From Bacteroidota bacterium (lineage in GTDB: Bacteria > Bacteroidota > Bacteroidia > Flavobacteriales > Flavobacteriaceae): 60,815 nt of DNA. Under the pieces are notes generated by a model, which saw only the letters and a list, made by a program, of their open reading frames with translations, had not been told where the DNA came from and ran no database searches. The translations under genes and the position numbers were made by a program. The stretch is from contig JAAYLC010000247.1 in NCBI GenBank assembly GCA_012522045.1, positions 1 to 60,815 on the forward strand, read 5' to 3'. Shown here one piece after another: positions 26,932-36,629 of the stretch. Each line of letters starts with the position of its first letter. Positions within the stretch are counted from its first letter, which is position 1.

Positions 26932-28077
26932 ATGAATTTTTCAGAAGTAATCGGACAACAGCATATAAAATCACATTTAATAAAAGGGGTAGAAACGGGT
27001 CGTATTCCGCATGCACAAATTTTTTCGGGGGCTGTCGGTTTTGGGCTGCTTCCTACTGCCATTGCTTATGCAGGTGCGCTTTTATGCAAACATTTGCCGG
27101 AAAACCAAAAGAAGGATTGTCTTTCTAAAGTAAAAAAACTGGAACATCCCGATTTGCATTTCATTTACCCCGTAAACACCACTGAAAAAATAAAGAAAAA
27201 TGCTGTTTCAACTGATTTAATAGAAGAATGGCGTGAATTTGTAAAAACAAATCCTTACGGAACCTTATTTCAATGGCTTCAATCCTTAGGAATTGAAAAC
27301 AAACAAGGAAACATCAGCGCTGCGGAAGCTGAAATAATGACCAAAAAACTTTCGTTAAAATCGTATTCGGGAGGTTATAAAGTCATGATCATTTGGATGG
27401 CAGAAACGTTAAATACGGCTTGTGCCAACAAAATTCTAAAACTTATTGAGGAGCCTTCAGAACGGACCGTAATCATACTGCTTACCGAACGAGAAGAAAG
27501 AATCTTGACGACCATTCGCTCGCGTTGTCAGGCCATTTCCTTTCCGCGACTTTCTGAAAATGACATTTCTGAAAAACTGATTGAAGATTATAATTTAAGA
27601 GCTTCGGATGCACATAGAATCGCTACGCAATCCTATGGGGATTTTAACCGTGCAATTCATTTAGCTTCAAATTCAGAAGAAGATGCGATGTTTGAAAATT
27701 GGTTTATTTCATGGATGCGAATTGCTTTCATGGCGAGAAAGGATCGGGAAGCCATTAATAAATTAATCGATTGGAGTGAAGAAATTGCCGACCAAGGAAC
27801 GGAAATCCAGAAGCGATTTTTGTTTTTCTGTACCGAAATATTTCGCCAAGCTTTGTTGAAAAATTATACTGTAGATAATTTGGTTTATTTTAAAGCGATG
27901 GACAAAAGTTTTAAAATTGAAAATTTCGCTCCATATATTCATCACAATAATATTTTAAAGCTGTACGAACAATTTGAAGAATCCTATTACCACATCAGCA
28001 GGAATGCCAATGCTAAAATTCTGTTTGTAGATTTATCGATAAAAATGGTTCATTTGTTACTTCAGAAAAACGAATAA
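26932..28077 (+). CDS. holB: DNA polymerase III delta' subunit
   Basis: A 381-residue AAA+-like clamp-loader subunit. The N-terminus (FSEVIGQQHIKSHLIKGVETGRIPHAQIFSG) is typical of delta' and DnaX proteins. The P-loop position reads GAVGFGLLPTA and lacks the Lys-Thr of an active Walker A, as expected for delta', which does not hydrolyse ATP. ILKLIEEPSERTVIILLTEREERILTTIRSRCQ contains the SRC sensor motif used as an arginine finger toward DnaX. In the clamp loader it helps load the beta sliding clamp. No zinc-module cysteines are obvious. Confidence 0.88.
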   Translation: MNFSEVIGQQHIKSHLIKGVETGRIPHAQIFSGAVGFGLLPTAIAYAGALLCKHLPENQKKDCLSKVKKLEHPDLHFIYPVNTTEKIKKNAVSTDLIEEWREFVKTNPYGTLFQWLQSLGIENKQGNISAAEAEIMTKKLSLKSYSGGYKVMIIWMAETLNTACANKILKLIEEPSERTVIILLTEREERILTTIRSRCQAISFPRLSENDISEKLIEDYNLRASDAHRIATQSYGDFNRAIHLASNSEEDAMFENWFISWMRIAFMARKDREAINKLIDWSEEIADQGTEIQKRFLFFCTEIFRQALLKNYTVDNLVYFKAMDKSFKIENFAPYIHHNNILKLYEQFEESYYHISRNANAKILFVDLSIKMVHLLLQKNE

Positions 28078-28200
28078 GTTTTATTTATTATCATCCGTTT
28101 CGGAATTTATTTTTCTTATTAAAAATAACTCATTTAAATACGTTTATTTCGCAGATTAGAGAAGCGACAATATCGAAATATGTTCTTCTACCATAAGCTC

Positions 28201-29052
28201 TTATAACGGCTTATTTTGAGTATTTTTAAAAACATACGTTAAAGAAGACCAAGAACCGGTTTTTCTGGCTTTAAGGTTAGACAAAAATCCGACATAAATC
28301 GCTTTTAGTGAAAATGATTTTCCGGACTTATATTTCTCCGATAACAAACTCACATAAAACGAATCAAATGGCATGCCCTTAATTTCCATAAGCGTTAACT
28401 TATTTTCAAAAATCTTTTGAATAGATTCTTGTGAAAAATGCCACAGGTGTCGCGGCACATCATATCCTGCCCAATATTCTTTATAATATAAAGCATCATA
28501 ACATTTATAATTCGGAACTGCTATAATTAAAATTCCATCCTCTGTTAAAAAATTTTTAAGCAATTGAATTGTTTCGTTCAGATTTGGGATATGTTCCAAT
28601 ACATGCCACATCGTAATGACATCAAATTTTGAGTTTTTCAATTTATCCAAAGACTCAACTACATCTAATTTTTTTTGCATTGCCAAATCCCGGGCATCAG
28701 GATTGGGTTCTACTCCTGAAGTTCTAAATCCGGCTTTTTTGGCAACGGCCAAAAACGATCCCGTTCCTGCTCCGACATCCAATAAATTTCCTGTTTCTTT
28801 ATATTTTTTTAAATGTTTGATTTTTCGTTGAAGCGAAATCTTTTTCACCACATTATACAAAACAGACATTAAATTTCGGGACTTGTCTTTATGAGACAAA
28901 TAATCCTCACTTTGATAATATTTTCCTAATGCTGAAGGTTGCGGTGTGGGAAAAGTTTTTAATAAGCCCAGATTTTCATCCAACATCAAGTCAAAAACCT
29001 CCCCACTGACCAAATAATCTTTGGTAGATATGTGTTTTTTAGAGAAATTCAT
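28201..29052 (-). CDS. Class I SAM-dependent methyltransferase
   Basis: A methyltransferase of 283 residues. LLDVGAGTGSFLAVAKKAGF is motif I for S-adenosylmethionine binding, followed by GVEPNPDAR (acidic residue binding the ribose) and ITMWHVLEHIPNLNETI, typical of Methyltransf_23 proteins. The substrate is unknown. A longer reading starts at 29082, overlapping the mnmG stop (TAATG), but its first ten codons are the parS site; the ATG at 29052 gives the family-like N-terminus MNFSKKHISTKDYLVSGEVFD and is preferred. Confidence 0.8.
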   Translation of the reverse strand: MNFSKKHISTKDYLVSGEVFDLMLDENLGLLKTFPTPQPSALGKYYQSEDYLSHKDKSRNLMSVLYNVVKKISLQRKIKHLKKYKETGNLLDVGAGTGSFLAVAKKAGFRTSGVEPNPDARDLAMQKKLDVVESLDKLKNSKFDVITMWHVLEHIPNLNETIQLLKNFLTEDGILIIAVPNYKCYDALYYKEYWAGYDVPRHLWHFSQESIQKIFENKLTLMEIKGMPFDSFYVSLLSEKYKSGKSFSLKAIYVGFLSNLKARKTGSWSSLTYVFKNTQNKPL

Positions 29053-29059
29053 TTTTAAA

Positions 29060-29075
29060 TGTTTCACGTGGAACA
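29060..29075. promoter_or_regulatory. parS: parS site (ParB binding), copy 1
   Basis: TGTTTCACGTGGAACA is a 16-bp match to the parS consensus (TGTTnCACGTGnAACA), one base short of a perfect palindrome. It lies between the mnmG stop and the preferred methyltransferase start. ParB spreads from such sites to organise origin segregation. A second copy lies 1.9 kb away, on the other side of mnmG. Confidence 0.85.
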
Positions 29076-29081
29076 GTTTCA

Positions 29082-30953
29082 TTAACGTCCCATATAAACA
29101 AGAAGCACCGAAACATCATTCGGTGTAATTCCGCTAATTCTTGAAGCTTGAGAAATCGTTCTAGGTTTAATTTTCAAAAGTTTTTCACGTGCCTCCGCAG
29201 AAAGCGATTTGATTTTGGTGTAATCAAACGATTCGGGAATTTTTATTCCTTCCAAGCGATTCAGTTTGTCGGCATTGTTTTTTTCCTTTTCTATATATCC
29301 TGAATATTTCACTTGAATTTCAGCTTGCTGAATAACCTCTTCATCCAAATTATTTTCTTGAATATATTTTTCAACGTCTTCTAATAAACGCATATCCGCC
29401 ATGGTAATTTCCGGTCTGGAGAAAAATTTAAACATCTTATCACTTTGTTTGACCAATGCAGAATTTTTCTTCTCAAAAAGCGAATTTATAATTTCAGGAC
29501 TTACACTTGTGTCTTTAAAAAATTGAACGAAAGCTTTAGAATCTTTTTCCTTTATTTCCATTTTTCGCATACGTTCTTCAGTAGCCAATCCGATTTCATA
29601 CGCTTTAGGAGTAAGTCTAAAATCAGCATTATCTTGACGCAATAAGGTACGATATTCTGCGCGTGAAGTAAACATGCGATAAGGTTCTTCTGTTCCTTTT
29701 GTAATCAAATCGTCTATCAAGACTCCAATGTATGCTTCATCACGATTTAGTATAAAAGGCGGTTTCTCATGAATTAAAAGATGTGCATTAATTCCGGCAA
29801 TTAAACCTTGGGAAGCCGCTTCTTCATATCCGGTAGTTCCATTAATCTGACCGGCAAAAAACAACCCTTCAACCAACTTTGTTTCTAAGGTATGTTTTAA
29901 TTGTGTGGGCGGAAAATAATCGTATTCGATAGCATAACCGGGTCTGAAAAATTTTACATTTTCAAAGCCTGGAACCTTTTTTAACGCTTTAAATTGAACA
30001 TCTTCGGGCAGTGAAGTTGAAAATCCGTTGACGTAATATTCCACAGTATTCCATCCTTCAGGTTCTGCAAATATTTGATGACGGTCTTTGTCTGCAAAAC
30101 GGTTAATTTTATCCTCAATCGACGGGCAATAGCGCGGCCCTATACTTTTAATAGCACCATTAAACATGGGAGAACGGCCAAAACCTTCACGCAATAAGTC
30201 ATGAACCTCAGGGTTGGTATAACTCATATGACATGAGCGTTGGTTTGTTACAGGCTTGGTTACGTCCAGATAAGAAAATTTTTGAGGATTTTCATCACCG
30301 GGTTGTTCAACCATTTTAGAAAAATCCAAAGATCTGCCATCTACACGCGGTGGTGTTCCGGTCTTCATTCTACCCGATTCGAAACCTATGGAAACCAAAT
30401 CTTCTGTAATTCCTGTTGCAGCACGCTCGCCTGCTCTACCTCCACCATATTGTTTTTCACCAATGTGAATCAAGCCATTTAAAAATGTTCCATTGGTCAA
30501 AATCACTGTTTTTGAATAAATTTCAAAACCCATAGAAGTACGAACCCCAACTATCTTGTCTCCTTTTACCAACAAACCGGAAACCATATCTTGATAAAAA
30601 TCTAAATTTTTTGTTTGCTCCAACATTAATCGCCAAGCTTCGGAAAAACGCATTCGGTCACTTTGAACGCGCGGACTCCACATCGCAGGACCTTTGGACA
30701 TATTCAACATTTTAAACTGAATGGCAGTTTTATCAGAAACAATTCCACTATATCCGCCGAGCGCATCAATTTCACGCACAATTTGTCCTTTCGCTATTCC
30801 GCCCATAGCCGGGTTACAGCTCATTTGTGCAATATTTTGTAAGTTCATGGTAATCAACAGCGTTGTGGAACCTAAATTAGCTGCCGCAGCGGCTGCTTCG
30901 GATCCGGCATGTCCACCTCCTACTACAATGACATCATAATTATCTAAAAACAT
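29082..30953 (-). CDS. mnmG: tRNA uridine-5-carboxymethylaminomethyl modification enzyme MnmG
   Basis: A 623-residue FAD enzyme that works with MnmE to install cmnm5U at the wobble position of certain tRNAs. The N-terminus [19 protein letters not shown] is the FAD-binding GxGxxG motif. [26 protein letters not shown] (with the catalytic Cys) and [20 protein letters not shown] are MnmG signatures. The length matches the family. The gene, formerly gidA, is often close to the replication origin, which agrees with the parS sites on both sides. Confidence 0.98.
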   Translation of the reverse strand: MFLDNYDVIVVGGGHAGSEAAAAAANLGSTTLLITMNLQNIAQMSCNPAMGGIAKGQIVREIDALGGYSGIVSDKTAIQFKMLNMSKGPAMWSPRVQSDRMRFSEAWRLMLEQTKNLDFYQDMVSGLLVKGDKIVGVRTSMGFEIYSKTVILTNGTFLNGLIHIGEKQYGGGRAGERAATGITEDLVSIGFESGRMKTGTPPRVDGRSLDFSKMVEQPGDENPQKFSYLDVTKPVTNQRSCHMSYTNPEVHDLLREGFGRSPMFNGAIKSIGPRYCPSIEDKINRFADKDRHQIFAEPEGWNTVEYYVNGFSTSLPEDVQFKALKKVPGFENVKFFRPGYAIEYDYFPPTQLKHTLETKLVEGLFFAGQINGTTGYEEAASQGLIAGINAHLLIHEKPPFILNRDEAYIGVLIDDLITKGTEEPYRMFTSRAEYRTLLRQDNADFRLTPKAYEIGLATEERMRKMEIKEKDSKAFVQFFKDTSVSPEIINSLFEKKNSALVKQSDKMFKFFSRPEITMADMRLLEDVEKYIQENNLDEEVIQQAEIQVKYSGYIEKEKNNADKLNRLEGIKIPESFDYTKIKSLSAEAREKLLKIKPRTISQASRISGITPNDVSVLLVYMGR

Positions 30954-30974
30954 AGTGTTGATTTTTTAAAATAA

Positions 30975-30990
30975 TGTTCCACGTGGAACA
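30975..30990. promoter_or_regulatory. parS: parS site (ParB binding), copy 2
   Basis: TGTTCCACGTGGAACA is a perfect 16-bp palindrome and an exact fit to the parS consensus. It lies 21 bases upstream of the mnmG start, so ParB binding could also affect mnmG transcription. No parA or parB gene is in the window. Confidence 0.9.
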
Positions 30991-31053
30991 CATGTGTTTT
31001 TATTAAAAAAGGGGTGCAAAAATAAACAAATCCATTTGGTGTAGCAAGTCTTT

Positions 31054-31464
31054 CTATATCAATCTTGAAAGTGCTAAATCTTCTTCCTTTCTCATAATTT
31101 GTTGTTCTGATTCAGTGCTATCTTTATATCCGCAAAAATGTAAAATTCCATGAATCATCACACGATGCAATTCTTCTTCAAATGGTACACCAAAAGCAAT
31201 TGCATTTTCTTGAACACGATCAATAGAAATATAAATTTCACCGGAAATCAACTTCCCCATTGTGTAGTCAAAACTTATAATATCTGTATACGTATCGTGA
31301 TTTAAAAATTCCTGATTAATCTTTAGCAGTTCTTCATCGGAACAAAAAACATACAAGATATCGCCTTCTTTATAACCGCGTTTTGAAATTTCAGAAGAAA
31401 TCCAATCTTTTAAATTGGTTTCATTATTAAGCGAAAAGTCTATATTATATTGAATATCAATCAT
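31054..31464 (-). CDS. ybeY: rRNA maturation endoribonuclease YbeY
   Basis: A 136-residue metal-dependent RNase that matures 16S rRNA and takes part in ribosome quality control. HRVMIHGILHFCGYKDSTE matches the HGxLHLxGYDH motif except that the last His is replaced by Asp/Ser; from memory this is seen in other Bacteroidota. ISFDYTMGKLISGEIYIS is also typical. The start overlaps the end of the DUF4175 gene by 8 bases. Confidence 0.92.
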   Translation of the reverse strand: MIDIQYNIDFSLNNETNLKDWISSEISKRGYKEGDILYVFCSDEELLKINQEFLNHDTYTDIISFDYTMGKLISGEIYISIDRVQENAIAFGVPFEEELHRVMIHGILHFCGYKDSTESEQQIMRKEEDLALSRLI

Positions 31465-34400
31465 TTAATTGATTAAAATAAGAATTCACCCGATATCTGT
31501 ATTGTGGTCTAAGCGGAAGCGCTTCTCTGTTTAATATTTCAGTTGTATTAAAATACTGTCTGATCTGTTCTTCTGTTAAACGCAACGTATTCTCGTATTC
31601 ATTATAATTAGTTTCGCCAATGCGTTCTTCTTCTTGTCCTTGTTGGAAGTAAGCTTCATCAAGTTTAAGAAGTTGATACTGCAATTTTCTCATATCTTGC
31701 AATACATTCCTATCAAAACCTCGTTCCAGTAGCTTATTCTCTACGCCTTCCATTTCATTTAATAGCTGTTGTGCATTTCCGGGCATTCCGGCTTCACGTA
31801 ATTTGTTCTCAAGCTCCAACCGCAACTTTTGTTGTTGTTTGTATATTTCATACAGTTCTTCACTCCAATTTTCATTTAAATCCGATTCGTTACCCCCATT
31901 CCCTTGCCCGTTTTGATTGCCTTCAGAACCGAATCCTTCACCGGACTCAGAACCTTCTCCTTGGGAACCCTTGCCTTCACCTTGTTCGTTTCCTTCGCCT
32001 TGTTCGCCTTTTTCAATACCTTGTTCCATTTGATTTGACAAACTTTCCTGTTGTTGAATGATATCGGGCAATTGAAATCCACGTCCGCCGCCTTCTCCTT
32101 CACCGGAACTTGGAGTGCCTTCACCACTTCCGGTGCCCATCTGCATCTGCATTTGCATATTCCTTAAAATATCGTCCAAAAGTACAGCCAAATCGTTTGC
32201 ACCTTTAATCACGTACTGCTGGCTGGACAAACCTTGTGCCATTTGATTTTCTGCCAAACGTTCAAGTGATTTGTCGATATTGTAATGTGTTTCAGTCAAA
32301 ATTTCATTAATGGCATCGCCAATCATCGGTTGACGAAGTGAGAGCGCAAACAAACTGTCATCGATATGTTCAAAGTTTTGTTTTAAATCATTTTGTAAAA
32401 CAAGTTTCTGACCAAACACAGGATTTCCAAATCTTAAGTCTCTAAAAACGCCCAATAAATCTTCTTGCTCAAAGGAAAAAACAATCAAGTTTGAGAGAAT
32501 TTGTCTTAACATTTTAGCATCTTCCTCTAAAGTTTCAGCAGATCCGCTTTGCATTTGTTTCTGCATTTTCTGAGCCATATTTTTCATCATTTGTCCGGCT
32601 TTTTGCTGATTTTTTCCGGCATCCTGAGGTTGTCCTTGTTCTAACTTCTCTTTGGCTTCATTTTGTTCCTTGCTGATGTTCTCCAGACTTTCTTCATCTT
32701 TGGGAATGTCAAAAGGCTTTTGTAATGCTTCGTTGTCTTTATGAAGCTGGTCCATCTCTTCCTTCAATTTGTCAAAACGTTCGTTTAATTCGTCTTGCGC
32801 TTCTTTGGATTTGTCGGTAAATTCATCTTCCGCAAGTTTTTCTTGCTTTTCGCCCAATTCTTCCAATTCACGAACTAATTTTTCAGCTTTCTTTTCAACG
32901 TAATAACGTTTGGTTAATTCTACAAGTTGTTCCAAATTTCGTTCTTGATTTCGCTTTTCGTTAGCCAATTTTTCCAAACGATCCGATAATTCTTCTTTAT
33001 CAATTTTTTCTTGTAGTCGTTGCAATTCTTCTAACAGTTTTTCGCTTTTTTCCAATCGCTTCTCATTTTCATCCAAGCGCTTCTCAAGACTTTGTTTTTG
33101 AAAATCATTTTCATTTTCCGGTTGAAATTCTTCCAAATCCTTTTTCAACTTTTCAGAAAATTCTTTCATCATTTTTTCTTGCTGTTTCTGACGTTTTAAA
33201 AAGTTTTCCAGTTTTTTTCTATCGTTGTAACTCAATTCGGATTTCTCCTTTTGCAGTCTGGAAAGCTCATCCAAAATTTCTTTGTCTTTTTGCATCTCCT
33301 GTAAAGACTGATCGAGTCCGCGAATGGATTCTTGTTGATTTTCAAGTTGCTTTGCCTCGATTTCATCAGCATCCATTTTTCTAAAGTGGAAATTCTGTGA
33401 TTTGGTTGACTTGAAATTATTAATCGCATCATTATCAAAAACTTCAAAATAATATTCGTAACTCATTCTTGGTTCCAATTCAATATCACCGGGAAATTGA
33501 AAAGCAAACTGATCAAAGTTTGAGGTTCCGACAGGAATATTTTTTCTTTTTACTTGAGATTCGTTCCCTACCGGATAATATACCAATTGAAGCTTAGACA
33601 ATCCATAATCATCAGAAACTTGACCTAAAAATAAAATGCGCTCCATCGAAGTGGAATCTATTTTCGAATCAACTTTTATTTCAGGATATTGATCTCTAAT
33701 CACATTTAACGAAAATGACAAACGCTCGTAGTCTTTTAAATTCTCATTGGACGAACTGATTGAATAATCAAAATTTCTAAAAATTTGTTTGTCGATGCGA
33801 TAGTTGTCACCTGTTCCTTGAAAATTCAAAACAGAATCTTTTGTTTGCAGCAAAACTTCCTTGGTATTTTTGGTTGCAACAACCCATTCCACTTTTGTTC
33901 CTTCGGGAATGGTTGCGTTTCCGCCACTTTTGATTGTTTCGTTTTGCTTTTTAGTATGCGGCGGATAGGTAAGATTCATCGAAAAATCTAAAACAGCAGG
34001 AACGGCCAAAACTTCCAACTCGTAATATTTAGAACGAACTTTATCCCCGTGAAAACTAAACTCAATGGACTGCGCAGGTTGTTGAAAAGTATAGGAAAAA
34101 GATCCGAGATTTTCAGATTGCATTAAATGAAATTGTCCACCGTGTTCTATCATTACAGTTTCCGGAACAATATTTCCATCTGTCTTTACTTGAACCGTAA
34201 AAGACTTATTTTCAAGAGTTTGAAGTTTGTCGTTTTCAATAACAAAAGAAAAAGGCGCCGGAGGTTCATAAGCTATATCATAATTCACGACGCGCTGATA
34301 ACTTCCGCTAAAAATGTTCTCTTCAGATGAAATATTAAAAATCACATATAGAATGACAGGAATGGCAAGGTATTTTAAATACTTCCTGTTCTTTTTAAAA

Positions 34401-34834
34401 TCAATTGCCTTTTGGAAAGGAATCGGAGAAAGTTCATTGGATTTTTGTTCAATACTCGCAAGAAGCAGTTCATTTTGTTCTTTGCTCCTTTCCAATTGAA
34501 GCACATTCAGTAGTTTATCAGCTACTTCAGGAAAATGAGTTCCAATGATAACTGATGAAGTTTCATAATCAATGCCTTTTCTAAATTTAAATAATTTGGT
34601 TAGCGGATAAATTATAAATCTGATGAAAAGGAAAACTTCAACGGTGATGAATGCCCAAAACAACCATTTTCTTCCGGACGGACTCAACCATAAGAAATGT
34701 TCGATAAGCAACGTAAATAGGAAATAAAGCAGACCGATAGCCAGAAAAAGTATGCTACCACGAATAAGTTCATTGGTATAATACTTCCTGATAAATCCTT
34801 CTAATTTTTCCTTAATTACATCAATTGCTTTCAT
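31457..34834 (-). CDS. DUF4175 family large membrane-anchored coiled-coil protein
   Basis: A 1125-residue protein of a Bacteroidota family with no assigned function. Two membrane helices lie near residues 25-45 and 58-78, and a third near 150-166. A beta-rich region (about 190-480) follows. Next comes a long, highly charged coiled coil (about 485-740), rich in Glu, Lys and Gln. A Gly-Glu-Gln-rich low-complexity stretch (about 950-1000) and another helical C-terminal part complete it. The layout suggests a cell-envelope scaffold with large extracytoplasmic helical arms. It overlaps ybeY and has a -7 box 25 bases upstream. Confidence 0.8.
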   Translation of the reverse strand: MKAIDVIKEKLEGFIRKYYTNELIRGSILFLAIGLLYFLFTLLIEHFLWLSPSGRKWLFWAFITVEVFLFIRFIIYPLTKLFKFRKGIDYETSSVIIGTHFPEVADKLLNVLQLERSKEQNELLLASIEQKSNELSPIPFQKAIDFKKNRKYLKYLAIPVILYVIFNISSEENIFSGSYQRVVNYDIAYEPPAPFSFVIENDKLQTLENKSFTVQVKTDGNIVPETVMIEHGGQFHLMQSENLGSFSYTFQQPAQSIEFSFHGDKVRSKYYELEVLAVPAVLDFSMNLTYPPHTKKQNETIKSGGNATIPEGTKVEWVVATKNTKEVLLQTKDSVLNFQGTGDNYRIDKQIFRNFDYSISSSNENLKDYERLSFSLNVIRDQYPEIKVDSKIDSTSMERILFLGQVSDDYGLSKLQLVYYPVGNESQVKRKNIPVGTSNFDQFAFQFPGDIELEPRMSYEYYFEVFDNDAINNFKSTKSQNFHFRKMDADEIEAKQLENQQESIRGLDQSLQEMQKDKEILDELSRLQKEKSELSYNDRKKLENFLKRQKQQEKMMKEFSEKLKKDLEEFQPENENDFQKQSLEKRLDENEKRLEKSEKLLEELQRLQEKIDKEELSDRLEKLANEKRNQERNLEQLVELTKRYYVEKKAEKLVRELEELGEKQEKLAEDEFTDKSKEAQDELNERFDKLKEEMDQLHKDNEALQKPFDIPKDEESLENISKEQNEAKEKLEQGQPQDAGKNQQKAGQMMKNMAQKMQKQMQSGSAETLEEDAKMLRQILSNLIVFSFEQEDLLGVFRDLRFGNPVFGQKLVLQNDLKQNFEHIDDSLFALSLRQPMIGDAINEILTETHYNIDKSLERLAENQMAQGLSSQQYVIKGANDLAVLLDDILRNMQMQMQMGTGSGEGTPSSGEGEGGGRGFQLPDIIQQQESLSNQMEQGIEKGEQGEGNEQGEGKGSQGEGSESGEGFGSEGNQNGQGNGGNESDLNENWSEELYEIYKQQQKLRLELENKLREAGMPGNAQQLLNEMEGVENKLLERGFDRNVLQDMRKLQYQLLKLDEAYFQQGQEEERIGETNYNEYENTLRLTEEQIRQYFNTTEILNREALPLRPQYRYRVNSYFNQLND

Positions 34835-34859
34835 TCACTTACGTCTTCTTCTAAGTCTC

Positions 34860-34867
34860 CAAATTTA
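34860..34867 (-). promoter_or_regulatory. -7 box of the DUF4175-ybeY operon
   Basis: The minus strand reads TAAATTTG, 25 bases before the DUF4175 ATG. It is divergent from the gltX promoter in a 185-base intergenic region. Confidence 0.5.
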
Positions 34868-34987
34868 TTTAAATTATATGCGATAACGAAATTTATATGA
34901 ATTCCGTATTCGCTGCAAATAGTCAGCCAAAAATCATAGGGTTATGAATCTTGATAAATCTAAGTTTAATATCCGATATTCAAGTTG

Positions 34988-34995
34988 TAACTTTG
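34988..34995 (+). promoter_or_regulatory. -7 box of gltX
   Basis: TAACTTTG fits TAnnTTTG exactly and lies 24 bases before the gltX ATG. The nearest upstream TTG is about 34 bases away, too far for a standard -33 element. Confidence 0.5.
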
Positions 34996-35019
34996 TCGGC
35001 ATTCTGAATTATTTATACT

Positions 35020-36531
35020 ATGACTAATCGCGTACGTGTTCGTTTTGCTCCAAGTCCCACCGGTCCCTTACATATTGGTGGAGTGAGAACGGCTTTATTT
35101 AATTATTTATTTTCAAAAAAACAACAAGGAGAATTTTTGTTAAGAATTGAAGATACCAATCACAATCGGTTTGTACCCGGTACTGAAGAATATATAATTG
35201 AATCATTGGAATGGTTGGGAATTTCCTATGATGAAGGTCCCGGAAAAGAAAAAGAAGCAGGTCCTTATCGTCAGAGTGAGCGAAAAAATAGGTATCGTGC
35301 ATACGCAGAAAAACTCATCCAGTCGGGAGCGGCTTATTACGCATTTGACAGTCAGGAAACCTTGGACCAATTACGAAAAGAAAAGGAAAGCCAAGGCGAA
35401 ACCTTCAGCTACAATTGGGAAAACAGAAACCGGCTTTCAAATTCACTGGTTTTGTCTGAACAGGAAGTTCAAAAAAAATTAGATTTAGGCGCTCCGTTTG
35501 TAATTCGTTTTAAATCTCCCGAAAACGAACAATTAATTTTGAATGACCTTATTCGAGGAGAAATTAAAGTGGATTCCGCAATTTTAGATGATAAAATCCT
35601 CTTCAAAAGCGATGGAATGCCCACATATCATTTGGCAAACATTGTCGATGATCATTTGATGAAAATTTCTCACGTAATTCGCGGTGAAGAATGGTTGCCC
35701 TCGCTCCCGCTTCATTATTTGTTATATCGAGCTTTTGGATGGGAAGCCCCGAAATTTGCACATCTCCCGCTGATTTTAAAACCGAGCGGTCACGGAAAAC
35801 TGAGTAAAAGAGACGGTGACAAACTCGGATTTCCCGTATTTCCGTTAGAATGGAAATCAGAAAGTGGCGAAATTTCATCCGGTTATCGAGAAAACGGTTA
35901 TTTGCCGGAAGCAGTAATTAATATGTTGGCGTTTTTGGGATGGAATCCCGGAACCGAGCAGGAATTGTTTTCATTGGAAGAACTCATAGAAAATTTTGAC
36001 CTCAGAAAAGTGAATAAATCCGGAGCAAAATTTGATCCTGACAAGACAAAATGGTTTCAAAATCAATATTTTCAGAAATTATCAACAGATGAAATTACCA
36101 TTCATTTCAAAGAATATCTTGAAAAAGAAAAAATCGATTACACCGTAGATGTCCATAAAATCGTAATCTTATTAAAAGAACGCGCAACTTTTATTTCCGA
36201 TTTATGGGAACAAGGAAGTTTTTTCTTCCAAACGCCAAGCGCATACGATCAAAAAGCAATAGACAAAACGGTAAAACCTGAAACTGCAGCTTATTTGACA
36301 CGTGTGAAAGAATTAATTGCTTCGGTTAATGAATTTAGTTCAGAAAATCTTTCAGCTGTTATCAAAGGTTGGATTAGTGAAGAAAAAATCGGTTTCGGAA
36401 AAGTCATGATGCCGTTGCGATTGGCACTTGTTGGCGAAATGAAAGGACCTGATGTTATGGATATTTTATCCGTTTTGGGAAAAAAAGAAAGCTTAAAACG
36501 CATTGAAAATCTTATTGATAAGATAAAGTAA
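35020..36531 (+). CDS. gltX: Glutamyl-tRNA synthetase
   Basis: A 503-residue class I aminoacyl-tRNA synthetase charging tRNA-Glu. FAPSPTGPLHIGGVRTALFNYLF holds the HIGH-like motif, and GKLSKRDGDK is the KMSKS motif. The glutamate-binding RIEDTNHNR segment is also present. An extra stretch near residue 270 (FPVFPLEWKSESGEISSGYRENGYLP) looks like the insertion common in Bacteroidota enzymes. It is the first forward gene after the divergent DUF4175 operon. Confidence 0.97.
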   Translation: MTNRVRVRFAPSPTGPLHIGGVRTALFNYLFSKKQQGEFLLRIEDTNHNRFVPGTEEYIIESLEWLGISYDEGPGKEKEAGPYRQSERKNRYRAYAEKLIQSGAAYYAFDSQETLDQLRKEKESQGETFSYNWENRNRLSNSLVLSEQEVQKKLDLGAPFVIRFKSPENEQLILNDLIRGEIKVDSAILDDKILFKSDGMPTYHLANIVDDHLMKISHVIRGEEWLPSLPLHYLLYRAFGWEAPKFAHLPLILKPSGHGKLSKRDGDKLGFPVFPLEWKSESGEISSGYRENGYLPEAVINMLAFLGWNPGTEQELFSLEELIENFDLRKVNKSGAKFDPDKTKWFQNQYFQKLSTDEITIHFKEYLEKEKIDYTVDVHKIVILLKERATFISDLWEQGSFFFQTPSAYDQKAIDKTVKPETAAYLTRVKELIASVNEFSSENLSAVIKGWISEEKIGFGKVMMPLRLALVGEMKGPDVMDILSVLGKKESLKRIENLIDKIK

Positions 36532-36629
36532 ATTTTCACCAAAAGCTAAAAGTGGAATTGAATATCTGTATTTTTATCTCGATTTAATATTGTATATTCA
36601 CGAAATCTTAAATTTAAAAGCGATAAATT

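Noticed and set aside
31940-32110. Repeat array or CRISPR-like element in the DUF4175 gene
   Set aside because: The pattern is Gly/Glu/Gln low-complexity coding sequence without regular repeats and spacers.
34835-35019. Replication origin in the divergent DUF4175/gltX gap
   Set aside because: Strand switch and nearby parS are suggestive, but no cluster of DnaA boxes or unwinding element was seen, and dnaA is not in the window.
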